Source of the DNA: Hyphomicrobiales bacterium
Lineage (GTDB): Bacteria; Pseudomonadota; Alphaproteobacteria; Rhizobiales; Aestuariivirgaceae
Direction: 5' to 3'
Assembly: GCA_014380505.1 (NCBI GenBank)
Contig: JACMJT010000249.1
Span: 1 to 12,058 of the forward strand
DNA: 12,058 nt
The notes beneath the pieces were generated by a model, which searched no databases, was not told the origin of the DNA, and saw only the letters and a program-made list of their open reading frames with translations. A program made the position numbers and the translations under genes. Position 1 is the first letter of the stretch. Each line of letters opens with the position of its first letter. Shown piece by piece: positions 1-5,493 of this stretch.

Positions 1-64
1 CAACAATATATTTTGATTGATGCTGACTTGGCATTCTTACAGCTTTCAATGATTGTTGATCTTA
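1..64. other. AT-rich intergenic edge, no gene seen
   Basis: This stretch lies downstream of the leftmost lipoprotein gene and is visibly AT-rich compared with the GC-rich rest of the window. It holds a 7-bp inverted repeat, CAACAAT at 1-7 and ATTGTTG at 52-58, with 44 nt between the arms. There is no GC-rich stem followed by a T-run, so I do not call a terminator. The neighbouring gene beyond the left edge is not visible. Confidence 0.5.
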
Positions 65-565
65 TTATTTTCGCTTCTCCACCTTCTCCGTCACCACCCG
101 CCCGTCCGCCGTCTGGATCCAGACCGCCGAATAGCCTTTACGCAGTTCGCCGGTGACGACATAGACCTGATCCGCCTGTGGCTCGAAGCGCACCGTGCCC
201 TTGACCTCGTGGGTATCGTTGAACAACGAACTTATGGGCGCTGCATGGTAGGTCAATGCAAGCAACTCCGCCTGCATCGGCTTTATGGGAACCCGCCGTT
301 CAAATTCCTGCACCTTGAGCGAAAATCCCCGTCCCTCGTTCAGCATGGAGGTCGCGCTGAGGGCATTGCCGGTCTGTTTGCCGTCCGCTCGCGAGAGGAT
401 AAAGAAATCCACCCGGTCCGCCCGGATCAGATTGCCCTTCACGAAATTCGCGTGGCTGTCGCGGACCACCGCCGTCGGCCCGGCGAAATCTTCCTCCACG
501 AGTTGCGCGGCGCAAGCCGACAGCAGAATCGTCAGCACCGTGACCAATGCGAAATTTTGTCTCAT
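65..565 (-). CDS. putative lipoprotein of unknown function (166 aa)
   Basis: The protein starts with a short hydrophobic signal peptide that ends in a clear lipobox, LLSAC, with the lipidated cysteine at residue 18. It is therefore predicted to be cleaved by signal peptidase II and anchored in the inner or outer membrane facing the periplasm. The mature part, about 148 residues, has no further transmembrane segment. Its second half alternates short hydrophobic and polar stretches, as in a beta-rich fold, and the C-terminus is lysine-rich (EKVEKRK). I do not recognise the family or any catalytic motif. The start is the ATG at 565, ahead of the lipobox by a normal distance; only a poor GGGCGGG-type ribosome site precedes it. 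A promoter-like pair, TTGAGA and TAATGT, lies just upstream. The gene is divergent from the lipoprotein gene at 708. Coding status is supported by the intact lipobox and full-length frame; the function is unknown. Confidence 0.75.
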   Translation of the reverse strand: MRQNFALVTVLTILLSACAAQLVEEDFAGPTAVVRDSHANFVKGNLIRADRVDFFILSRADGKQTGNALSATSMLNEGRGFSLKVQEFERRVPIKPMQAELLALTYHAAPISSLFNDTHEVKGTVRFEPQADQVYVVTGELRKGYSAVWIQTADGRVVTEKVEKRK

Positions 566-589
566 CCCTGCCCGCCCATAGAGCGCTGC

Positions 590-618
590 ACATTACCGCC
601 ACAGTCGCGTGTTCTCAA
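590..618 (-). promoter_or_regulatory. putative promoter of the 65-565 lipoprotein gene
   Basis: Read on the minus strand, TTGAGA (618-613) matches 5 of 6 bases of a sigma-70 type -35 box. It is followed after exactly 17 nt by TAATGT (595-590), a weak -10 matching 3 of 6. Transcription would begin some 15-20 nt before the ATG at 565. Alphaproteobacterial -10 boxes are loosely conserved, so this is a reasonable but unproven call. Confidence 0.35.
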
Positions 619-707
619 GATATGCGGAGGGTAACCTGTCGCTTGCTCTTCTGTGCCGAGCAGGCGTGTGTTAGAGTGTTCCCGTTTTCTCTAGGAGTAA
701 AGAATCA

Positions 708-1115
708 ATGCCGCTTCGTATCCGTCAATCCCGCCGCATCATCGCCGTTGCCACCGTGGCTCTGGCACTGTCAGCCTGCTCGTTGATGGGCGACAAGTCG
801 GACGTTGATGTCTCGACCGGTCCCAAGCCGCTCGCCGCCGCCGATATCCGCGGCATCCTCTCGGGCAAGAGCTGGCGTTTCGCGGGCCCCAACAACACCG
901 GCACGACGCTTTATGCGGCCGACGGCACTTCGCTGGTTGAAGTCGATGGCAAGGGCAAGACCACGGGCCGCTGGCAGACCCAGGACGGCCAGCTCTGCGA
1001 GAGTTTCGATCCGGCTACCTTCCTGCCCAGCGGCGTTCCCATGAGCTGCTATCCATTCTCCGGCGGCGGTGGCACCTATCAGGTCGGCAAGGCCACGTTC
1101 ACGCTGGCCGGCTAG
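708..1115 (+). CDS. small lipoprotein with CESF motif, paralogue of 2104-2532 (135 aa)
   Basis: An AGGAG ribosome site (693-697) precedes the ATG. The N-terminus is basic (MPLRIRQSRR), followed by a hydrophobic core and the lipobox LSAC with cysteine 24, so the product should be a periplasm-facing lipoprotein. The mature part contains IRGILSGKSW, a Y..DG(T/S) turn, GRW, GQLCESF (C97) and a second cysteine, C114. The two cysteines could form a disulfide in the oxidising periplasm. Residues 44-100 align without gaps with residues 57-113 of the lipoprotein encoded at 2104-2532; 19 of 57 positions are identical by hand count. The layout recalls small alphaproteobacterial exported proteins of the DUF995 kind, but that name is a guess. 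It lies upstream of, and co-oriented with, the L,D-transpeptidase gene. A GANTC site (702-706) lies just before the start codon. The biochemical role is unknown. Confidence 0.8.
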   Translation: MPLRIRQSRRIIAVATVALALSACSLMGDKSDVDVSTGPKPLAAADIRGILSGKSWRFAGPNNTGTTLYAADGTSLVEVDGKGKTTGRWQTQDGQLCESFDPATFLPSGVPMSCYPFSGGGGTYQVGKATFTLAG

Positions 1116-1121
1116 GCTGGC

Positions 1122-1143
1122 GCCCGCCATTTCTGCGGCTTTT
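1122..1143 (+). terminator. weak hairpin plus T-run after the first paralogous lipoprotein
   Basis: GCCCGC (1122-1127, one C bulged) can pair with GCGGC (1135-1139) around a 7-nt loop, and TTTT (1140-1143) follows directly. It begins 7 nt after the stop codon at 1113-1115. The stem is short and the T-run is only four bases, so it may be a partial terminator or chance. If it works, the L,D-transpeptidase gene needs its own promoter in 1144-1295. Confidence 0.3.
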
Positions 1144-1295
1144 GGGCAACAGTTGACGCGAATGTGACGCCTTCACCACATTCCCGCCACAGGCTTTTCC
1201 CATTCCGGCCCCCACTGGCCTCCAAGAGCCATGCAACTTAGCGGGCGCGAAGGCGTTTATAGCGAGTCCCGCCCAGGCCCAATGAAGGAGGAGCC

Positions 1296-2054
1296 ATGAT
1301 TCCGATCCTGTCGCGCCGCCACTTCATTGTTGGCATGAGCGCTTTTGCCACTTGGCGCAGCGCCGCAAATGCACAAGATATTGACGAACTTTACGGCGAC
1401 GAACCGTCCGCCGATGACGACTACGGCTTCTATGATGACGAGTCGGGCTATGATCCAGCCCTGCTGCCCCCCGCCGAATCGGAAAGCGATTTTCCGATCG
1501 AACCCGTCAATATGAAGAAAATCCCGGGTGAATTTCACCGCCAGATCGTCCCCTACGAGGGGCCGGAGTTTCCCGGCACCATCGTTGTCGATCCCGCCGC
1601 GCGATATCTCTACCATGTGCGCGAAGGCGGCGAGGCGACGCGCTATGGCGTCGGCGTCGGCCGCGCCGGTTTTGCTTGGTCGGGCGTCGCCGAGGTCGGC
1701 TTGAAGCGCCGCTGGCCCCGGTGGGTCCCCCCCAAGGAAATGGTGGCGCGCGACGAGAATGCCGCGAAATGGGCCAATGGCCAGCCCGGCGGGCCGGATA
1801 ATCCGCTGGGCGCCCGCGCGCTCTATCTCTATGCCGATAACAAGGATACCCTCTATCGCATCCACGGCACCAACGATCCTTCATCCATCGGCAAGGCCAA
1901 GTCGTCGGGCTGTGTGCGCATGCTCAATCAGGATATAGCCGAGCTGTTCCTGCAAGTGCCGCTCAAAACTCACGTCCTGGTGAAACCGGCGGGCGGCGGC
2001 GTCTTGCAGGCGGATACTTTGGACGAGCCGCAGTTTGGTCAGGGACTATACTGA
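1296..2054 (+). CDS. YkuD-family L,D-transpeptidase with Tat signal (252 aa)
   Basis: L,D-transpeptidases make 3-3 peptidoglycan cross-links or attach proteins to meso-diaminopimelate, using an active-site cysteine in the periplasm. The catalytic signature is complete: H190-G-T, then S204-G205-C206-V-R208. The YkuD domain covers about residues 93-230. The N-terminus has a twin-arginine motif, S6-R-R-H-F-I-V, a hydrophobic stretch and a probable cleavage site after A26 (AANA|Q), which suggests Tat export. Residues 28-70 are strikingly acidic and tyrosine-rich (about DIDELYGDEP to ESESDFP), probably a disordered linker. A strong ribosome site, AAGGAGG (1285-1291), fixes the ATG at 1296. Upstream, TTGACG (1153-1158) could be a -35 box, but no good -10 follows it. 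GANTC sites lie at 1264-1268 and across the start codon at 1298-1302. It lies between the two paralogous lipoprotein genes. Which L,D-transpeptidase activity it has cannot be told from the sequence. Confidence 0.93.
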   Translation: MIPILSRRHFIVGMSAFATWRSAANAQDIDELYGDEPSADDDYGFYDDESGYDPALLPPAESESDFPIEPVNMKKIPGEFHRQIVPYEGPEFPGTIVVDPAARYLYHVREGGEATRYGVGVGRAGFAWSGVAEVGLKRRWPRWVPPKEMVARDENAAKWANGQPGGPDNPLGARALYLYADNKDTLYRIHGTNDPSSIGKAKSSGCVRMLNQDIAELFLQVPLKTHVLVKPAGGGVLQADTLDEPQFGQGLY

Positions 2055-2103
2055 ACCCAGACCGCCGGCCAAATCGCTTGAAACCAGGGGAGGTCTGTGG
2101 CAC

Positions 2104-2532
2104 ATGCGCCAGACGGGTTTGAGGACATACGATTTGAAACCATCCACACTTTCGCTCGTGGCCGCGTTGGCCACGCTGCTTGCCGCCTGCAACACCGGCG
2201 CCCAGGGCGTGCGCTTCCTCAATGGCAGCGACACCGCCAAACCCCAGGCCGAAGCCATCCGCAACCTGACGGGCGATGAAATCCGCAACGCCATCGCCGG
2301 CAAGACCTTCCAGTACACCCGCACCGACGGCAACGGCTTCATCACCTACGGCACCGATGGCTCATTCGAGTTTCAGGACGACGTGAAAGGCTCGGGGAAG
2401 GGCACATGGTCCGCCAGCAGCGGCCAATTCTGCGAGAGCTTCGCTGGCGCGCCCACCGACTGCGGCGAATTCAAAACCACAGGCGACGCCTACTTCGCGG
2501 CCAAGTCGCGTCTGGTAGAGATGAAAAGCTAG
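2104..2532 (+). CDS. small lipoprotein with CESF motif, paralogue of 708-1115 (142 aa)
   Basis: The start at 2104 was chosen because GGGGAGG (2087-2093) lies 10 nt upstream. The in-frame ATG at 2035 would overlap the end of the L,D-transpeptidase gene and add an atypical charged leader. A TTG at 2134 is a less likely alternative. The signal peptide ends in the lipobox LAAC with cysteine 29, so this is a predicted lipoprotein. The mature part has EIRNAIAGKTF, an ITYGTDGS turn, GTW, GQFCESF (C110) and a second cysteine, C120. Residues 57-113 align gaplessly with residues 44-100 of the lipoprotein at 708-1115, so the two are diverged copies. The cysteine spacing differs (10 here against 17 there). 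It follows the L,D-transpeptidase gene by 49 nt on the same strand and may be co-transcribed with it. Function unknown. Confidence 0.8.
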   Translation: MRQTGLRTYDLKPSTLSLVAALATLLAACNTGAQGVRFLNGSDTAKPQAEAIRNLTGDEIRNAIAGKTFQYTRTDGNGFITYGTDGSFEFQDDVKGSGKGTWSASSGQFCESFAGAPTDCGEFKTTGDAYFAAKSRLVEMKS

Positions 2533-2556
2533 CGGCTTGAACGTGCAGCCTGGATC

Positions 2557-2727
2557 TCAGGCTCCCCGCATCAAGCAGCCCACGGCCAGCACGGCATAGG
2601 CGATGCCCATCATCCATACCGAGGCCAGGGAAGGAAAAGATATAGTCCCCAGCGCCACAAGTGCCGCCAAAACGGCAATGACAAGCGAGATGACAAAGAT
2701 GATGGTGGATGGCGCACTGAGTCTCAC
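2557..2727 (-). CDS. small two-helix inner-membrane protein (56 aa)
   Basis: The short frame encodes two hydrophobic helices, about residues 7-26 and 36-53, joined by a turn with FPS and ending in RGA. A two-pass inner-membrane protein is therefore expected. I place the start at the GTG at 2727 (peptide begins MRLSAPSTIIF) because AGGGGGAAG lies 4-6 nt upstream. Earlier in-frame starts at 2772 (ATG) and 2778 (GTG) would add a polar leader without a better ribosome site. It lies downstream of bamD on the same strand, with a hairpin between, and converges with the lipoprotein gene ending at 2532. Small proteins of this shape occur in many alphaproteobacteria without assigned function, as far as I recall. 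GANTC sites flank the start (2719-2723, 2750-2754, 2796-2800). The coding call rests on the coherent membrane topology and ribosome site. Confidence 0.65.
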   Translation of the reverse strand: MRLSAPSTIIFVISLVIAVLAALVALGTISFPSLASVWMMGIAYAVLAVGCLMRGA

Positions 2728-2763
2728 GGTTCTTCCCCCTGTTCCAATTGATTCGGCAGCAAA

Positions 2764-2780
2764 GGGTAGCATTTCCACCC
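2764..2780 (-). terminator. hairpin downstream of bamD, possible weak terminator
   Basis: On the minus strand GGGTGG pairs with CTACCC around an AAATG loop, giving six pairs including one G-U wobble. Only three T's follow. It lies about 60 nt after the bamD stop codon, where the dcw transcript would be expected to end, and just upstream of the small membrane-protein gene. The weak T-tract leaves read-through possible. Confidence 0.3.
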
Positions 2781-2842
2781 GCGCCCCTCAAACTAGAGTC
2801 ATCAGTTGAAGCGTCGGGCCACCGTTGTCGAAGATAAGAAGA

Positions 2843-3763
2843 CTACAGCGGATTAAGCGCGCTGAAGGCCTTGCTGATCCAAGATTTCTCGTTCTCGACT
2901 GGAGCTTGGCCGTCCGACGAGACGATTGTGTAGGCGTCCTTGTACCATTCGGAGTTCGGATAGTTGTGGCCGAGAACCGCCGCCGCCGTTTGGGCCTCGG
3001 ATACAACGCCCAGCGCCATGTAGCCTTCGCTGAGGCGGTACAGCGCCTCGGGTGTTTGCGAGGTCTTCTGATATTCCATGACCACGCGCTTGAAGCGGTT
3101 GATGCCCGCCAGATAGGAGCCTTGCGTGTAGTAGTAGCGGCCGATCTCCATCTCCTTGCCCGCCAGATGGTCACGCGCCATGAGCACTTTCTTGCCCGCA
3201 TCATTGGCATAGGCGGTGCCGGGGAAGCGGCGCTGCACCTCTTCAAGGGCATCGAGCGCTTGCTGGGTCGCGCGCTGGTCGCGCTTGGTGTCGTTGATGC
3301 GGTTATAGTTCGATACCGCGATCAGGTAATAGGCATAGGGCGCGTCCTTGTGGCCGGGGTGCAGCGTGATGAACCGGTTGCAGGCGTTGATCGCATCGTC
3401 GGGGCTACCGCGCTGATAATCGGAATAGGCCTGCATGAGGATGGCCTTGGTCGCCCACTTCGAATAGGGATACTGGCGCTCCACCTCGGAGAACTGTTTG
3501 GTGGCGGATTTGTATTCGCCGTTTTGCAGCTTGGCCAAGCCGTCGTTGTAAAGTTTGGCGACGGCATCGTTTTCCTTGGAGCCGCCGAGATCGGGCGACA
3601 CAGCCCCCGTGGAATTGGGAATCGAGGCGGCGCGGGTCGAAGAATCGTCGTCGCCCAGGAGGCCGTCCATGAAGCCGCCGGCGCAGCCGGAAACGCTGGT
3701 CGCCAAAACCGCCAAGGTCAGCATTGTGCCCGCGGCGCGCCGCAGGCTTTCCAAGATTGTCAT
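2843..3763 (-). CDS. bamD: BamD, outer-membrane protein assembly lipoprotein (306 aa)
   Basis: BamD (also called ComL/YfiO) is the essential TPR lipoprotein of the BAM complex, which inserts beta-barrel proteins into the outer membrane. Here a signal peptide ends in the lipobox VSGC with cysteine 27. A variable linker (GDDDSSTRAAS...) follows, then from about residue 65 a series of TPR helices with the family phrases YNDGLAKLQNGEY, FSEVERQYPYSKWA, AYSDYQRGSPDDAI, RFITLHPGH and YYLIAVSNY, and a second set with GRYYYTQGSYLAGINRFK. The length is close to normal for alphaproteobacteria. Two starts are possible: the ATG at 3763 used here, or an in-frame GTG at 3781 preceded by AGGTGG, which adds six residues. 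An upstream TATAAA (3805-3800) could be a -10 box and favours the ATG, but no good -35 accompanies it. It follows ftsZ directly; lpxC is not between them. Confidence 0.92.
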   Translation of the reverse strand: MTILESLRRAAGTMLTLAVLATSVSGCAGGFMDGLLGDDDSSTRAASIPNSTGAVSPDLGGSKENDAVAKLYNDGLAKLQNGEYKSATKQFSEVERQYPYSKWATKAILMQAYSDYQRGSPDDAINACNRFITLHPGHKDAPYAYYLIAVSNYNRINDTKRDQRATQQALDALEEVQRRFPGTAYANDAGKKVLMARDHLAGKEMEIGRYYYTQGSYLAGINRFKRVVMEYQKTSQTPEALYRLSEGYMALGVVSEAQTAAAVLGHNYPNSEWYKDAYTIVSSDGQAPVENEKSWISKAFSALNPL

Positions 3764-3846
3764 CAAAACCGAACCACCCACAGGATCGCCACCTAGCCTT
3801 TTATAGAGGCACGAAACCCGGCGGAAGTGTGACTTGCAGGTTTGGA

Positions 3847-5346
3847 TCAGTTGGCTTGACGGCGCAGGAAGGCCGGAATTTCCAGCTGATCGTCGTCGAG
3901 GCCCGGGTCGATTTGCGTGGGCTGCGGTTGCGGTTGGCCGCGCGAGGCCTGGTTCGGCTGGCTGCGTGGTCCCTGTTGCACCGTCATGGTGGGCTCCTTG
4001 GGAGCGGCCACCGCCTCATCCTTGCGGCTGAGCCCAACGCCGGCAAGGCGTTCAAACAAAGTCCGCTTCCTACGAGCCGAATGTTCGGCGATTTGCTCGA
4101 TCCGGTTCTGCTGGGCGGCAATCTGCTTTTGGGCGATGGGCGGGAAGTCCTCGATCGCCGGCATGCGTTTGCCCCTCTGCTGGGCCTGGCGGGGGGCGGG
4201 TTGTCCCTCCGATTCAGCCTCGGCTGGCCGCCCTGCCGCAACAACACGGGCCGCCATGGGCGCTGGCTGCACCGGCTTTTTCATGGCCGCCTGCTTGCCG
4301 GTGTAACCGAAAACCGGCCGAGACACCGGCGGCTCTTCCGCGGCTGGCGCTTCGGCCTCCTCCTCTCCCGCCGCTGCCATTTCAAAAGGCAGGCCGGTGG
4401 CGACGACGGAGACACGCATGGTGCCTTCCAGCGATTCATCGAAGGTGGCGCCCAGGATGATATTGGCTTCCGGATCGACCTCCTCGCGAATACGGGTGGC
4501 GGCTTCATCGACTTCATAGAGTGTGAGGTCGGGTCCGCCCGTGATCGAGATGAGGAGGCCGCGGGCACCCCGCATCGAAACATCGTCCAGCAGCGGATTG
4601 GAAATGGCGGCTTCGGCGGCCTCGATGGCGCGCTTCTCCCCGGTGGCTTCGCCGGTTCCCATCATCGCCTTGCCCATCTCGCTCATGATGGCGCGGACGT
4701 CGGCGAAGTCGAGGTTGATCAGGCCTTCCTTGGTCATCAATTCGGTAATCGAGGCGACGCCCGAATAAAGCACCTGGTCGGCCATGGCGAAGGCTGCGGC
4801 AAAGGTGGTTTTTTCGTTGGCGACGCGGAACAGATTCTGGTTGGGAATGACGATGAGCGTATCGACATGCTGGGCCAGAAGTTCGATGCCGCGCTCGGCC
4901 GTCGCCATCCGGCGCGCGCCCTCGAAGTGAAAAGGCTTGGTAACGACACCCACCGTGAGGATGCCCTGCTCTTTCGCCGCGCGAGCGATCACGGGGGCCG
5001 CCCCCGTGCCGGTGCCCCCACCCATGCCCGCAGTGATGAAAGCCATGTGGGCGCCAGCCAGATGATCGAGAATTTCAGGAAGCACTTCCTCGGCTGCCGC
5101 AGCGCCAATCTGCGGCTGGGAACCCGCACCCAGACCCTGCGTCAGGGCCGTGCCCATTTGTATCCGGCGCTGTGCGGCGTTCTGCATGAGCGCCTGGGCG
5201 TCGGTGTTGGCGACGACGAACTCCACCCCGTCCAGCCGGCTCTCGATCATGTTGTTGACGGCATTGCCGCCAGCCCCGCCCACCCCAAAAACGGTGATGC
5301 GGGGTTTCAGATCGAGGAGATCGGGAACGGTAAGATTTATTGTCAT
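3847..5346 (-). CDS. ftsZ: FtsZ, tubulin-like cell division GTPase (499 aa)
   Basis: FtsZ polymerises with GTP at mid-cell into the Z-ring and recruits the divisome. The N-terminal GTPase domain shows [14 protein letters not shown] at about 20-33, NTDAQAL at 47-53, the tubulin signature GGGTGTG at 109-115, NQNLFR at 169-174, and the T7 synergy loop NLDFAD at 211-216, whose acidic residue completes the active site of the next subunit. The C-terminal subdomain runs to about 318. A long linker, about 320-483, is rich in Ala, Glu, Pro and Gln. It ends in the conserved terminal peptide [12 protein letters not shown], which binds FtsA and other anchors. The 499-residue length reflects the long alphaproteobacterial linker. 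The ATG at 5346 fits the usual short leader before the core but has no clear Shine-Dalgarno sequence. The gene has its own 147-bp upstream region with CtrA- and CcrM-type sites. Confidence 0.98.
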   Translation of the reverse strand: MTINLTVPDLLDLKPRITVFGVGGAGGNAVNNMIESRLDGVEFVVANTDAQALMQNAAQRRIQMGTALTQGLGAGSQPQIGAAAAEEVLPEILDHLAGAHMAFITAGMGGGTGTGAAPVIARAAKEQGILTVGVVTKPFHFEGARRMATAERGIELLAQHVDTLIVIPNQNLFRVANEKTTFAAAFAMADQVLYSGVASITELMTKEGLINLDFADVRAIMSEMGKAMMGTGEATGEKRAIEAAEAAISNPLLDDVSMRGARGLLISITGGPDLTLYEVDEAATRIREEVDPEANIILGATFDESLEGTMRVSVVATGLPFEMAAAGEEEAEAPAAEEPPVSRPVFGYTGKQAAMKKPVQPAPMAARVVAAGRPAEAESEGQPAPRQAQQRGKRMPAIEDFPPIAQKQIAAQQNRIEQIAEHSARRKRTLFERLAGVGLSRKDEAVAAPKEPTMTVQQGPRSQPNQASRGQPQPQPTQIDPGLDDDQLEIPAFLRRQAN

Positions 5347-5384
5347 GTGATTGGCGTCCGCAAGTTGATTTGCCGGAAGCCATG

Positions 5385-5407
5385 TTTGTTACCCAAACCA
5401 TAACAAA
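5385..5407. repeat. inverted repeat in the ftsZ leader
   Basis: TTTGTTA (5385-5391) and TAACAAA (5401-5407) are perfect 7-bp inverted arms separated by 9 nt (CCCAAACCA). The right arm overlaps the CtrA-like box. It could be a protein-binding palindrome or an RNA hairpin at the start of the ftsZ transcript. It has no T-run, so it is not a terminator. Confidence 0.4.
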
Positions 5408-5414
5408 TGGTTAA
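5400..5414 (-). promoter_or_regulatory. CtrA-like binding site upstream of ftsZ
   Basis: The minus strand reads TTAA, seven bases (CCATTTG), then TTAT. This matches the CtrA consensus TTAA-N7-TTAA in 7 of 8 defined bases. CtrA is the cell-cycle master regulator of alphaproteobacteria and binds the ftsZ promoter in Caulobacter. The box would overlap a candidate promoter, TTGGTT (5428-5423), 17 nt, TGTTAT (5405-5400), so binding there would be expected to repress. It was the only such match I noticed in the window. Binding is inferred, not shown. Confidence 0.5.
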
Positions 5415-5441
5415 CGAACGCTAACCAACATCCGCCAAATC

Positions 5442-5456
5442 GAATCAAATTGAGTC
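5442..5456. promoter_or_regulatory. pair of GANTC (CcrM-type) sites upstream of ftsZ
   Basis: GAATC (5442-5446) and GAGTC (5452-5456) lie 10 bp apart in the ftsZ upstream region. GANTC is methylated by the cell-cycle methyltransferase CcrM, and GcrA recognises methylated sites in related bacteria, where ftsZ transcription depends on this methylation. The sites are seen directly; the regulation here is inferred by analogy. Confidence 0.5.
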
Positions 5457-5493
5457 GAAAGGGCGCAAGGGAGTAAGATTTGGTTGACTTGGG

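Noticed and set aside
1..58. CAACAAT / ATTGTTG inverted repeat as an attachment site or terminator
   Set aside because: The arms are only 7 bp, AT-rich and 44 nt apart, with no integrase, tRNA or T-run nearby. This is likely chance in AT-rich DNA.
53..634. 193-codon plus-strand frame opposite the leftmost lipoprotein
   Set aside because: The minus-strand frame has a lipobox and a promoter-like sequence. The plus frame is rich in His, Arg and Pro and looks like a shadow.
643..677. Plus-strand promoter for the lipoprotein at 708 (TTGCTC and TAGAGT)
   Set aside because: The spacing between the two elements is 23 nt, too long for a sigma-70 promoter. No better pair was found, so no promoter is called on this strand.
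1257..1865. 202-codon minus-strand frame opposite the L,D-transpeptidase gene
   Set aside because: The plus-strand gene has a strong ribosome site, a Tat signal and a complete catalytic motif. The antisense frame has none.
2035..2103. Upstream extension of the second paralogous lipoprotein
   Set aside because: It overlaps the L,D-transpeptidase end and would put 23 charged residues before the signal peptide. The GGGGAGG before 2104 gives a better start.
2825..3796. 323-codon plus-strand frame opposite bamD
   Set aside because: It covers bamD almost exactly, has no ribosome site, and its protein is low-complexity Gly, Val and Arg. It is a compositional shadow.
3724..5403. 559-codon open frame on the plus strand, opposite ftsZ
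   Set aside because: It is the antisense shadow of ftsZ, produced by GC-rich codon use. Its translation is rich in Arg, Gly and Leu without any domain, and ftsZ on the other strand is unmistakable.
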